From Heterodera schachtii (lineage: Eukaryota; Nematoda; Chromadorea; Rhabditida; Heteroderidae): a stretch of 64,000 bases of DNA. The DNA is taken from assembly GCA_023374025.1 (NCBI GenBank), contig SIJG01000011.1, forward strand, positions 1 through 64,000, read 5' to 3'. Of the stretch, positions 41,935-52,990 are shown in pieces. The translations under genes and the position numbers were made by a program. The notes below the pieces were generated by a model that saw only the letters and a program-made list of their open reading frames with translations, was not told the origin of the DNA and searched no databases. Every line of letters begins with the position of its first letter. The first letter of the stretch is position 1.

Positions 41935-43729
41935 GAATGTACACAAACTCACTTACGAATTGCCAAAAGAAATCCTCTTAAATGACTACCAATGTCAAGG
42001 TCATTTTTGGATGGATTCAAAACACATGTTTAAAAAGGACATTTTATGTCCAGCAGTCGATGAATGCGTACTCATCGAATGCTATTTATGCATGGAACAA
42101 TTGGCAAACCCAACGTGTTATCCGTTGGTGTCTTCCATGTTAGCTGGAGGACTTTGCCTTTCATTAATGAGTATAAGCTTTATGGTTTATTCCATACTGA
42201 AAGTCCTTTTTTCTGGACTTCACATGATTATTTGGCTGATAATCCAATTTATCAGGCCAATAGTCTATTTCGCCGTGCCAAACCAACATCAAAGAGAAAG
42301 GAGGCAAAGGAGAACGACTTCACACAATTGGACTTCACAGCGTGTCTTCAGGACAACAGCATTTATTGTCCTTTTTGCTGTCTCTCTCCACCATTCAGTT
42401 GGAGCAGAGACTGTAGCAATTATGGCCAAATCAGAAAAATGCTTTAAAAACATGACAAGCATGAAATGCATTGTCGAAAATTCAGCAACACTGACAATGT
42501 TGCCAGCAGGTCAAACAAACACTCTTCTTCTGAAAACAGAGGAAGGTGTTCTGCTTGGTTCCATAAAAATTGTGCTGAAAGCATTAGCACTCGAATGCCA
42601 AAGCTTCACAAAAGCTTGGCAACGTTCATATGAAATAAATATTTTGGCGGGCAAAAGATGCCCAAAGATGGGCTCATGTGAAGGAAATTATTGTGGCGAA
42701 GTTCGCCACAATACTTCTATCCCTGAGCTAAACGATACCAACGGTTATCCTGGCAATTCATTTTGCCTGGATAGTACCGCCTTTTGGGGCAACAAATGCC
42801 TTTTAGGCGGCAGTGCATGCCTATTCTACCGTTGGTATGCAAAACCAAAATCCAAAACAGTCTATGAAGTCATAGGCTGTAATGCATGGGAATATGTTGT
42901 ATATGCAACAATTCGCCTTGACTCAATAAATGAAAAAGCCAAATCGAGCGATGTGTTCTTCTATCCAGGGAGGACACTGAAATGGAACAACATCAGTTTT
43001 ACTCCCATAGGAGTAACATTTCCTCCTGCACCCGTCTTAAACTCTGATTTTGTTTATGACGGGAACACAATGGCCTTGACGAGAGAGCCATTAAAAATTG
43101 ACTTCAAGTGCAGAAATCGCCAAGAAGCAATTGAATTCAATTGCAGTCTTGGCTTACAAGCATGCACAGATTGCCTGCCCGATCATTCGGGAGGATTAGT
43201 GAACTGCAATTGCCGTTCACACAATCTGGAAAAATTAATGGAAAGTCCTGAGCGAAGACTTCCATTAAACATCAAAAATTTTCAACTGAGAAACGGTGGG
43301 CGAAGAATTCTCGCTTTGACAGGATTTAGTCCTGTTCAATTGAACCTTCAGATCGAAGGTCTTCAAATGGCTTTGGAATTACACCAAAGTCTTTGCACAA
43401 TTTTGCCATTGAACATTTCTGGCTGTTACAGCTGTTCAACCGGAGCACAATTTAAGTATGTGTGCTCAACCAACTTTGGCAATGCACTTGCTGAAATTAC
43501 ATGCGACGATGGAACACATTTTTCCACAAAATGTGATTCCAATTCCACAATTTATCAAACAATTTTGGCTTTCGATAAAGCCAAAATTCAAACTAACTGC
43601 CAAACAAAATGTTTGGCAGGGAAAACATCATTTGAGATTGCTGGAACATTGCATTATGTCCAGTATCAACAATTGGAAGATTTTAACTCTAATCTTTCCA
43701 AAAACAAATCGGCCTTTCCAATTGGCTGA
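41876..43729 (+). CDS. env: Envelope-like glycoprotein of phlebovirus Gc type (BEL/Pao env)
   Basis: About 617 residues from the first ATG. It overlaps the end of the integrase frame. The N-terminal third has hydrophobic segments (about 42130-42270), a basic linker, and a signal-peptide-like stretch near 42350-42405. The Cys-rich ectodomain behind it contains N-glycosylation sites. Its cluster around 42760-42850, with a GxxCLFYR-type signature, resembles the class II fusion glycoproteins of phleboviruses, which nematode BEL/Pao elements are known to carry. The frame stops at 43729. A hydrophobic, anchor-like segment continues in another frame from about 43712 to 43860, so a frameshift separates ectodomain and anchor. 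It is an old retroelement gene, not an exogenous virus. Status: probably defective. Confidence 0.78.
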   Translation: MEPCLEKSLLHDQSTKFFHENVHKLTYELPKEILLNDYQCQGHFWMDSKHMFKKDILCPAVDECVLIECYLCMEQLANPTCYPLVSSMLAGGLCLSLMSISFMVYSILKVLFSGLHMIIWLIIQFIRPIVYFAVPNQHQRERRQRRTTSHNWTSQRVFRTTAFIVLFAVSLHHSVGAETVAIMAKSEKCFKNMTSMKCIVENSATLTMLPAGQTNTLLLKTEEGVLLGSIKIVLKALALECQSFTKAWQRSYEINILAGKRCPKMGSCEGNYCGEVRHNTSIPELNDTNGYPGNSFCLDSTAFWGNKCLLGGSACLFYRWYAKPKSKTVYEVIGCNAWEYVVYATIRLDSINEKAKSSDVFFYPGRTLKWNNISFTPIGVTFPPAPVLNSDFVYDGNTMALTREPLKIDFKCRNRQEAIEFNCSLGLQACTDCLPDHSGGLVNCNCRSHNLEKLMESPERRLPLNIKNFQLRNGGRRILALTGFSPVQLNLQIEGLQMALELHQSLCTILPLNISGCYSCSTGAQFKYVCSTNFGNALAEITCDDGTHFSTKCDSNSTIYQTILAFDKAKIQTNCQTKCLAGKTSFEIAGTLHYVQYQQLEDFNSNLSKNKSAFPIG

Positions 43730-44064
43730 ATTGGAATTTTGATTGGAAGGCCACCCTTTGGTCCTTAATTGGCCTCCGATCATCCTTCACATTTCTAATG
43801 ATTATTGGGGCATTATTTGCCTCATCATCTTCATTAAAATTTCGCCCTTCTATAGACTTTGGAAATTAATTTCCTGGTCTCTGATGAGAAGGGACTACGG
43901 TATTGTCACAGTATTGTTAATACTGTACTTGGCGGGGGGAGGATCCTTCGGATGTGATTATGCTGAATCACCTCCCATCCTCCCCACCACAAAAAATTCT
44001 TCAAACATGAGTCATCCCATACTCACACCAATGACTCATCGAAAATTTTCGATTCAAAGTCAGA
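43730..44064 (+). other. Post-env region with displaced anchor-like segment
   Basis: A frame shifted from env encodes a hydrophobic stretch up to about 43860. The frame at 43743-44072 also has hydrophobic runs (YWGIICLIIFIKI, IVTVLLILYLAG). Which frame was used originally cannot be decided from the sequence. Confidence 0.5.
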
Positions 44065-44101
44065 TCACGTGACTCACGTGATGGATGCTGGTATAAAAGG
44101 G
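44065..44101 (+). promoter_or_regulatory. Putative internal promoter of the BEL/Pao element
   Basis: Two CACGTG boxes form the palindrome TCACGTGACTCACGTGA (44066-44082), followed by TATAAAAGG at 44093-44101. The element's LTR carries the same pair: CACGTG at about 45035 and TATAAAAGC at 45070. The next ATG in the long open frame is at 44150, about 50-55 bp downstream. This is inferred from motif and spacing only. Confidence 0.45.
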
Positions 44102-44149
44102 TGGGAGACTTCCCACCCAACCACATTTTTCAAATCAAACATAAAGGAA

Positions 44150-44800
44150 ATGCCTATTCCCATTCGAGAAGGTCCATTCTTCTCGGCTCGTCGGGTGTAC
44201 ATACCCGAGAATGCTGAGATCATCAACGATCGCTTTTTTGAGTTTGGCGACCCAGAAAGAGACCAGGAGGAGAGAGTTCCTCTCCGACGTGAACCACGCG
44301 TTCATCGTCAAACTGAGCCATTGAGCTCATGGATTGAGCGGTCTCATGGATCGCACTGGTATGAGACAATACGGGATCGCCGTATTGTCGATGAGGACCT
44401 TCGCAGAGAGCTTGGTAGAGGAGCCACTCTAATTGGCGAACATTTTGGCAGAGCTGTCGATATTCATTTCGATGGACTCACCTGTTATGGTCCGGAGGGT
44501 CTATACCTTTCTCCGGGTCTAACAGTTCTTGACCATTTTGTGCGGATGGGTCTCCAAGTAGACCCATTAACACCGTGCATACAAGAATATGTGGGCTTCA
44601 GCCCTCATGAGGGAGGGATGTTAGTCGATCTTTACCCGATCGAGCTTGTCAGCATCCGACATCGAGTCAGAGTTGCATGGAGAGCACCAGAGGAGAATGA
44701 ACTTCATCCTCCTGCACGTTACCGAGCCCAATCCCCTGATGGACATCTGGAGAACCGTCCTCAACGTGTGGTCCGACGACGTCCAGTGAACCGATGGTGA
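44150..44800 (+). CDS. Accessory ORF of the BEL/Pao element (216 aa), function unknown
   Basis: The open frame runs from 44069, but the promoter-like motifs at 44066-44101 make ATG 44150 (MPIPIREGPFF) the likelier start. The product is Arg/Glu/Pro-rich, charged and soluble, with SARRVYIPENAEIINDRF, RRELGRGATLIGEHFGRAVD and an RRRP tail. The base composition is GC-rich compared with the host DNA but matches env, so it is retroelement-borne. It lies between env and the 3' LTR, where some retroviruses keep regulatory genes. No domain recognised. Confidence 0.6.
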   Translation: MPIPIREGPFFSARRVYIPENAEIINDRFFEFGDPERDQEERVPLRREPRVHRQTEPLSSWIERSHGSHWYETIRDRRIVDEDLRRELGRGATLIGEHFGRAVDIHFDGLTCYGPEGLYLSPGLTVLDHFVRMGLQVDPLTPCIQEYVGFSPHEGGMLVDLYPIELVSIRHRVRVAWRAPEENELHPPARYRAQSPDGHLENRPQRVVRRRPVNRW

Positions 44801-44874
44801 AAAGAAACTGATGGATGACGACAACACAAAGAATGACGACAACAGAATTGTCGCCATCCTCGAGGCCCGGAGAA

Positions 44875-45442
44875 TGTCGCGGAAAGCGACATAAATTCAT
44901 TAAACATTTAATTTTGTTCATTTATTTATTGATCAATTTTCTCTCGGTCCCTTCTTTAATTATGAGTCATCCTTTTCCCTTTGCATTTATTTTTCCCTAT
45001 GAGTCATCGATCGATTTGTGTGTGTGCGCTGTTCACGTGATTTGCTCCGCCCCCATTGATTTGTGAGGGTATAAAAGCCCTTCCCATTCTCTTTCTCTTG
45101 ACTTCTTCTCACTTCTTCTCATTTCTTGGAACGTCTCTTCATTTTGGATTTCACTCCAATTTAACACAATTTGTATTTGTGTTCAATTGAATAAAGAGTA
45201 AGAGAAAAGCTCTTCTCTCAATCTGTAAAAGGGACAATCAGGAGCCCTTTCTTACAGACCATAATTTGACCGCCGTTGGGTCATTAAGAGAGTTACAGAG
45301 AACTCTCAGTTTCAGTGTCCACATTTGGACATTGAATTCAATACATGCATTTTCAACACTGTCCCCGTTGGACAGGGAAAGGAAAGAATTCCCTTGGAGG
45401 GAAAGATTTCCTTTCCAGTGATTTTTTGTCCATTCCGCGACA
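44875..45442 (+). repeat. 3' LTR of the BEL/Pao element
   Basis: 568 bp, starting TGTCGCGGAA and ending with its exact inverse TTCCGCGACA. It contains CACGTG, GGTATAAAAGCC (45066) and AATAAAG (45189), placed as U3, R and poly(A) signals. A purine-rich GGCCCGGAGAA precedes it. Directly after 45442 the receptor exon sequence ATTGCCATTTGTTGTGC resumes, so the LTR marks the insertion point. No 5' LTR is in the window. Confidence 0.82.
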
Positions 45443-46041
45443 ATTGCCATTTGTTGTGCCAAAACTGTGTCCGTCAACATTTATTATTATTACGGCAGCT
45501 CAAAGCATTGCGAAAAGTTTGTGTGAAATTAAATATGCCAATTTATAAATAAAATTAAAGTAATTTTTAAAAAGTTATTTCCCTAATTTTTGAGGTCTAT
45601 TAAATATATAAATTTGCCCCATTAAAATTAAAATAATTAAAAATAAGTTTGATGCTCTAATTAAGATTATTATTATTAAAAATAATTTTGGTCTCCTAAT
45701 TAAGACCATTATTATTATTATTATTAAAATGACCCTAATTAAGACCAGTGATGTGCACAATTGGTGATCCGGCACATCAGCCAGAGACCCATTCAATGTC
45801 GAATATATTAACTTTAATAACATATTGTGCTGAATTCATTTGTTATGCATTGATTTGGCTGATCAATCATTTGCGTAATGGACAACACCACGGACAGTCA
45901 TTTGCTGGTTGATAAAATTAATTACCCCTAATGAAATTTTAATTGCTTTGTTAATTGGCTCATTTAGAATCGGAAATGAACAAACGTTTAATGATTTCGC
46001 TGAGTGTTATTATGTCAACCGGTCTCATCTGCTTTATTGGC
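45443..46041 (+). pseudogene. Receptor gene remnant (end of exon 4, exons 5 and 6)
   Basis: After the LTR, IAICCAKTVSVNIYYYYGSSKHCEK is the second half of exon 4. Exon 5 starts at 45744 after ATTAAG, with PVMCTIGDPAHQPET. Exon 6 is 45968-46041 (ESEMNKRLMISLSVIMS). It is closest to the gene at 59872: both have TCAACCGGTCTCATCTGCTT. Exons 1-3, 7 and 8 are missing. Confidence 0.85.
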
Positions 46042-46328
46042 GTAATAATATTAATTTATATTAAAATTTTGGTTAAATATTTTGCTAATGAAAAACCCTT
46101 AATTGATCAATAGGATTTGATAAAATATATTTATCGCAAAATATGGCCAGAAAATATGGACTAAAAGTCACGAAATATAAAATAAAATTGAAAAAATGAC
46201 ATATTTTTCCCAAATTAGAGGTGATATTTCTTCCTTTTAATAAAATTTTTTCATAAGAAAAATGGCAAAATGAGCAATAGTGCCAACTTATGAAGTGCCA
46301 AACTTTTGAATATTTTATGATCATTTGT

Positions 46329-46400
46329 GCCGTGTCTATGGTGTAAAGGAAGTGCGCTAAACAGTGTTTGTTTAAGCCCCAGGTTCGGTTCCCCTACATG
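46329..46400 (+). tRNA. tRNA-like remnant
   Basis: GGTTCGGTTCCCC (B-box and T arm) lies about 40 nt behind GGTGTAAAGGAAGTGCGC, which could be a degenerate D arm. No acceptor or anticodon stem is convincing. It may be a tRNA-derived SINE head. Confidence 0.25.
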
Positions 46401-47464
46401 CAAATTCATTTTTTAAGATTACGTACAATTTTATTAAAAAAATCCATTTTTTTCATGTAAAATTTGAATAAATCTCCTCAAAAAATTGGATTGAAATTTT
46501 CGATAAAAAAATATATATGAAATTTTCAATAAAAAATGTTGATTTTTCTAACTCGGTTCAAACCTTTCAGGTTGAAATCTTGTAGAAAAATGCAAAATGC
46601 TCATGATACATGCTAATGACTTGAAAAAAAAATTCAAAAAATGTTTATTTACTTTTTAGAGTTGATAAAATCTGCTTTTTCTGTTGAAATTTGATTGCCT
46701 TGGCGTATGATTAGCGGAAAACCAAAAATAAATGAACGGGACGGGACTCAGTCGAAGCAAAAAGAATGAGGGATGTTCTTGGAGAAGATCGGGGCGAGTC
46801 CCGATTCATCAATTCATTCATAATTGATCATTCCTAATTTTTGCCCCTTTTTCATCCAATTTCTCATTTGCATTTCTCCATTTCGTACCATTCACATTTT
46901 TGCCCGTTCCTTTGTCCCATTTTTGCCCCATCGCATCCCTTCACAATTCAAATTCTTTTCTCATCGGTTGGCTCATCTTCGGCCAACTTCGTGCTCACAA
47001 ATTTTCCTTTCACAATTTTCCTAACTTTCACATCTGCCAATTCACATTCAATTTTTGTGTGCCCATTTCCTTTGTTCGCAATTCGCTTCTAGAATTTTCT
47101 GTCCATTTTTTGTCCTCTCACAATTTGTCCACGTGCTTTACCTTTTGCCCGCCCCCTTCAAAATTGTCTATTTAAGCGCCCCCGGCCAAGGGGTCGCTCT
47201 CTTCCTTCGGTTAATCTGCATTCATTTCTCACTGCAAGGGGTCTGTCCCTTCGCTTCATTTTTCGGTCTGCCTGTGACCAATTCCTCCAATTCCCCCGTC
47301 CCATCGCCCAATTCGATCAATTTCGTCGCTTTTATTCATTATTCGTTTTGCTTTAATAAATTCGTGCTGAAACGGCTTGGAGGACTCGGAAAGGAGGGAA
47401 AAGCACCCTCCACACTCCATCACATTCGGCAAATTCTCGTGCGGGGCCAAACGAAGGTGCCCAT

Positions 47465-50257
47465 CAGGGGTGTGCGAAAACCAAAAAAATAATTTTCGAA
47501 AACGAAAACGAAACGAAAATATTTATTTTTCACGAAAACGAAACACGAAACGAAAATTAAAAATTTTAAAACTCGAAAACGAAACGAAAATTTTTTCTTG
47601 GACGAAAACGAAACACGAAAACGAAAAAATAAGCCTTTTCGTACGAAACGAAACGAAAAACACGAAAATGATCAAATATAAAATTTAATCATTAGAAAAT
47701 CCGCAAAGCATCAAGTTGTGGTGCAAAAACAATTGTTTTTCCAAATTATCAGGTAAAAGACTTTTCCGTCGATCATTTAACACGAAAGTAGCAGTTGAGA
47801 ACAATCGTTCCACTTCCATTGTTCCCATCGGTGCTGAATGATATTTGCGAACAAGCGGAATCAACAGTGAATATTTTGCCAAATTAATTGGTTGGCGCCA
47901 AAAAACAGCAGATGCGCCCTCGAAAAGGGCCGAGTTCAAATAATCGGCAACTTGCTAAATTTTAAGTTAAAAAAGAAAAACAAATGGTCTCACCCCCGCG
48001 GCCTTTGCTTTGGTGTCAATCAGTGAAGGAGAAGGCGATGGGATTGTCGGAAAAATAAAATTGCTACTTGACTGTTCGCTCAGAAAAGCCTTAAATGGAT
48101 CATCTTCGTCAATTAAATCAGCATTCGTTATTGATTCGTCAATTCCTTGTCCAATGTCAACTTCATTAAGGGCCAATCGTTCCACTTCTTGCAAAAGCAT
48201 ATCTTTGAAAAAGTCAACACGATAATTGTCAAAAAATTGTAATTTGTAAGATGGGTCAAGAATTGTGGCCAATATTAAATTTTTGTTGTGCTCCCAATCT
48301 TAAATTGAAAGTTATCGTTGACCTTCATTTTTGTTAAAAATACCTTTCATCCTTTCATTCAATGAATCCACTATGCGTTTTCGCACCTCAGGAAAGTCTT
48401 CCACAGCTGCCCAATTGCTCAAATTTTGTTTTAAAACTCGATACAATGGAATAACACCAGAAATCCCGGTTTTCCGATTTTGTATATGCATTGTTGCCCG
48501 GTAAATTGGCTGAAGAATTTTACATAGCACTTTCATCATTGTCCATTCAACATTAGTAAAACACGGAAATTTGGCGTCCCGCGCCGGCATCATTTCAAGA
48601 GCTGATCTGTTTTCCAAGAAGCGGTTAATCATCAAAAACGTTGAATTCCAACGTACTTCAATGTCCTTAATCGTTCTAATTTACGTTTATTTAAATATAT
48701 AATTATTACTTTTTGTAAAGTTTTCGGTGGGAGATCATTTTCATCTTGTAGTGCTTTGAAATCATCCGCAATTGTTCGTGATTTTCGCACCCGACGGATT
48801 GCTTTTTTCATTCGTTCCTTTACTTCAGCGAAACCACCAAGCAATTTTAAACCATCATTTACTGCCTTAAATTAAAAAAAAGTAACAGATTTAATGCAGA
48901 ATAAACTACCAGTTGTATTTTGTGTGCAAAACATTGCATAGAATCAAACCCCAATAAATTTGTCGCCAATTTCATTGCACTCTCATCATCACGTAAAATC
49001 AAATGCAATTTCTTTTCCGTAATCTGGTAAACATTCATAATCTTCAAATTAATATGCTCTATAAAAACCAGCAAAATCAAAGACAACCCTTGAGAAAATG
49101 TTGGAAAAATTAATCCCAGTATGGCGCCATTTAATTGGTGTAGCCGCAAGAACGATGAACTTGGGTTCAAAATTTGCATCCAAAAAATGCCCAATTAGCC
49201 CAAAGATTGAGTGTGTTGTGTCAGAAGACCATGAATCGACCGCCACTGTAATGTATTCGGTATCATCAACTTGGTATTTGACTTTTTGTAACATCTTTTC
49301 ATAAGCACGTGGTAAGACATCGGTGTTGAAAAACTTTCTACCCCTAAATTATTTTTTGTAATTCATTAATTTAGAGTTCTTTGACCTTATTTGGTAATGT
49401 GGGGCCAACATTCTAAGCAAATTTTTTAGACCAGGCTCTTCCACAAAAGAAAAAGGCAAGCCGGCAGTACAAATCATTGCATTAATAGCTTTGTCAATTT
49501 TTGATGTCATTTCGCCATCCGGTGTCCATTGGGCTAAAATTAAATATTTAGACAAAACAAAAATAAAAACTGACAAAATGTTTTTTCAATGGTCAATTGC
49601 GAAGAACTTGCTGGTTCAGCAGACAAGGCAATTTTCTTAGCCCCAGAATTTTTAGGATTCGACGACGCAAACATTCTTTTCAAACTTAATTGTTTTGGTT
49701 CATCTTCCTTCTTTTTGTTCTTTTCCGCCGTTTTTTCTTTTTCTTCCAATTCATTAAATTGAGGTGCATGATGATGTTTTAAGTGACTGCGAAGCGATGC
49801 CAAGGGATAACCGCACAATTTCTTCGATTCAAATTTGTAATGACAATTTTCGGAACGGCATGTCCATAAATTACCACTTGCAATTGCTTCGCAATTAAAA
49901 TAATAAATATATTTGCTTTTGGAAGACATTGGCAAAGCTTTATTCCTTAAAAAATAAGTCATAAGCTTTAATGAAGAAATAAAAAAGAGAAATAAAACCC
50001 AAAAAAGAAAGTGGGTATAAAAATACAAAATGCCAATTGAAAATAAGAAAAATTTAAATTGTTTATTTCGTCTTTTTTCGTCAAAATTCCGTCTGACGAA
50101 AACGAAAACGAAACGAAAATTTAAAATTTTTAAATTCGAAAACGAAAACGAAACGAAAATTTCTTTAAGGACGAAAACGAAAACACGAAAACGAAACTCA
50201 AAAAGTGACGAAAAAAGGGGACGACACGAAAACGACACGAAATTTCGCACACCCCTG
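47465..50257 (-). mobile_element. hAT DNA transposon with TIRs and 8-bp TSD
   Basis: The ends are CAGGGGTGTGCGAAA at 47465-47479 and its inverse at 50243-50257. The TSDs GTGCCCAT are perfect at 47457-47464 and 50258-50265. Subterminal regions on both sides consist of ACGAAAACGAAAC words (47500-47660 and 50095-50240), likely transposase-binding repeats. The interior encodes a multi-exon transposase on the minus strand. Length 2793 bp. Confidence 0.97.
47685..49929 (-). CDS. hAT transposase, multi-exon, with BED zinc finger
   Basis: ATG at 49929 starts MSSKSKYIYYF. A BED-type finger follows (LWTCRSENCHYKF...LRSHLKHHH, about 49865-49765). The next exon starts after ATTTTAG at about 49538 (QWTPDGEMTSKIDKAINAM). 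Catalytic-core pieces are VAVDSWSSDTTHSIFGLIGHF (about 49250-49190), LHLILRDDESAMKLATNLLGF (about 49010-48950) with CFAHKIQLVV, and RWNSTFLMINRFLENRSAL (about 48640). The C-terminal dimerisation region is YSLLIPLVRKYHSAPMGTMEVERLFSTA through LDNLEKQLFLHHN (47880-47700). It stops at 47685. Near 49085 the frame changes across a stretch too short for a normal intron, so one frameshift is likely. Near-complete, but activity is uncertain. Confidence 0.82.
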
Positions 50258-50924
50258 GTGCCCATTCACGTCTTGACCCCTTCCTTTCCTGGCAGCCCTC
50301 GTCGTTCTCCCCCAATCCTCCCGATCCCAATTCCTTTCCCTTTGGCATTGGAGAATCCGGGAATTGGCCCGGAGCATAAGCGAATTTCAAGCAGTTCAGA
50401 CTCCCGCAGCCGGAGTCTCGCGGATCGGTATCAGTCTCCCGCCAGCCGGAGCATCCGCCGCAGAAAACAGCAAAGAGCAACTCCCGCCCGTTCAGAGCAG
50501 CTCAAAGGGGTCCGACAAGCCCTTCACAACAAATCTTGTCGGTGGTGCCGTTAAGCAAGCAGCAAATCGCTGCACACCTTATCCAAGCACCAGTCCAAAT
50601 TTGTCACCCCTCCCCCTCCCATTCTCGTCCCCCTTTGGCGCTGATCGGATCGGTCAGCAACATCAGACCCATATCAGAGCGGACGGCAAAAAGGGTGCGC
50701 TTCCCTTTACGACACAGCGAGCGGAGTGAGCAGAGGAAAAAGGGACGAGAGCGGTGAAGAGGAGCGGGAACCAATCCCGCCTCAGCAGGGCCAAGCCACA
50801 CACTTGGCCAAACCCCGCCCGAGTTAAAGATTGGCGACAGAATAACTATTTCTCAAAATTTTCAAATTCCCATAATAAAAAATAAAATAAGTATTAATAA
50901 ATTAGTAACTTCGGCATGGCTAAC

Positions 50925-52990
50925 AAATAGGTACAAACTCCAAACAGTAACATTAATATTACGTCAATGCGTTGCCAAGAAAGAGATGGAAAATGAACAA
51001 CACATTATACGAAAATATCGTTTGGCCCGATGTCATGACAACTCATAAACTCATAGACAAAAACAAAAAAACTTTTTAAGTTTTAAATAAAGTCTCAAAT
51101 CTTCAAAAAAAAACTTTAAAAAAAATAAAAATGAGTTTTTGGATAGTAAAAAAAGGAAAAAATTTTTATTTTTTATTTTTAAATAAATTTCAAAAATATG
51201 AAAAAAATTTTCAAAAATTAACAAAAAAAAAATTTTTTTAATTTTTCTAGCGAAATTCAGTTAATTTTTTGAGAAAAAAATATTTGTTTTTTTATTATAA
51301 ATTTGCAAAAAATTTCGGTGTACGAATTGGTCAATTTACTCACTCATTCGGCACAAGAAAGGGAAATGCGCAAATGGATACTGTAGTTTTAATTGGTAAA
51401 GGTCCGCAAGATTTTTAACGGTTCGCTTCCCACTTTTCGTAATTATTACCGCGAAAAACACTAACGAAATGAAGCATAATGACTAGGCTTATAAGTTGTT
51501 ATCTATTTTTTTCTTCTGCGCATTCAAAAAGTGCATTTATTTGTAATTATTTTTTGATGAATTGGTGAAGCTTTTTAGTTCATGTAAATCCATAGAGCTC
51601 GACTTTTTGAAAAAAGCCTGATGGACTTGAATTCCATGTTGGGCCTGGACCTGGATTTCTTGGAAAAAGTCTAGGAAAATCCAGGCCCAGGAAAAACCCA
51701 GCCTTCTCATGGCCGGGATCCAGCATTGGAGCAGGATTTTTTGAAATTTGTTTTAAAAACACATTATACGAAAATATAGTTTGGCCCGATGTCATGACAA
51801 CTCATACAAAAAGCAAAGCTAATAATAGGCAACTCATAGACAAAAACAAACTTTTTAAATTTAAAAAAAAATCCAAATCTGTTTTTGGTTAGTAAAAAAG
51901 AAAAAATTTTTTCAAAATATGAAAAAATTTTCAAAAATTAACAAAAAACAAAAATTATTTTTATTTTTCTAGCGAAAAAATTCAATCCGAATTTTTTGAG
52001 AAAAATTATTTAGTTTTTATTTGAAAATTTGCAAAAAAATTTCAGTGTACGAATTGGTCAATTTACTCACTCGTTCGGCACAAGAAAGGGAAATGCGCAA
52101 ATTGATACTGTATTTTTAATTGATAACATAGGGCCGCAAATTTTCCTTAACGGTTCGCTTCGCATCGTATTATTAACGCGAAAAACACTAACGAAATGAA
52201 GCATAATGACTAGGGTAATGAAGAATAATGACTAGGGTAATGAAGCATAATGACTAGGGTAATGAAGCATAATGACTAGGGTTATTATTATAAGTTGTTA
52301 CATTATTTTTCTGCGCATTCAAAAAGCGCCTTTCTGTGTAATTATTTTTTGATGAATTGGTGAAGCTTTTTAGTTCATGTAAATCCATAGAGCTCGACTT
52401 TTTGAAAAAAGCCTGATGGACTTGAATTCCATGTTGGGCCTGGACCTGGATTTCTTGGAAAAAGTCTAGGAAAATCCAGGCCCAGGAAAAACCCAGCCTT
52501 CTCATGGCCGGGATCCAGCATTGGAGCAGGATTTTTTGAAATTTGTTTTAAAAACACATTATACGAAAATATAGTTTGGCCCGATGTCATGACAACTCAT
52601 ACAAAAAGCAAAGCTAATAATAGGCAACTCATAGACAAAAACAAACTTTTTAAATTAAAAAAAAAATCCAAATCTGTTTTTGGTTAATAAAAAAGAAAAA
52701 ATTTTTTCAAAATATGAAAAAATTTTCAAAAATTAACAAAAAACAAAAATTATTTTTATTTTTCTAGCGAAAAAATTCAATCCGAATTTTTTGAGAAAAA
52801 TTATTTAGTTTTTATTTGAAAATTTGCAAAAAAATTTCGGTGTACGAATTGGTCAATTTACTCATTCGTTCGGCACAAGAAAGGGAAATGCGCAAATTGA
52901 TACTGTATTTTTAATTCATAACATAGGGCCGCAAATTTTCTTTAACGGTTCGCTTCGCATCGTATTATTAACGCGAAAAACACTAACGAA
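50925..52990 (+). repeat. Family R repeats with a 795-bp tandem duplication
   Basis: The copy starting at GGTACAAACTCCAAACAGT (50931) matches 28770-29305. From about 51330 the order TACGAATTGGTCAATTTACT, GGAAATGCGCAAAT, AACACTAACGAAATGAAGC, GAGCTCGAC... CCAGGCCCAGG... and TTTGGCCCGATGTCATGACA repeats at +795 bp (51580-51795 is identical to 52375-52590 in reading frame). The short array GCATAATGACTAGGGTAATGAA is reiterated at 52200-52280. No gene seen. Confidence 0.88.

Larger units (their letters stand above)
46730..50840 (+). mobile_element. LTR-like promoter region split by a hAT element
   Basis: Two GC-richer segments, 46730-47464 and 50258-50840, become contiguous when the hAT element with one TSD is removed. 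They contain TATTTAAG (47167), a CT-rich start region, TTTAATAAATTCG (47352) and, near the right end, GAGTTAAAGATTGGCGAC, which resembles an LTR/primer-site junction. A reading frame stays open across the repaired junction (47055 to 50554) but has no recognised domain. I interpret it as a solo or truncated LTR. Confidence 0.4.

Noticed and set aside
46824..47175. Overlapping plus-strand frames rich in Phe/His/Ser
   Set aside because: Three overlapping frames in a pyrimidine-rich stretch are open together, which indicates composition; the region fits an LTR promoter better.
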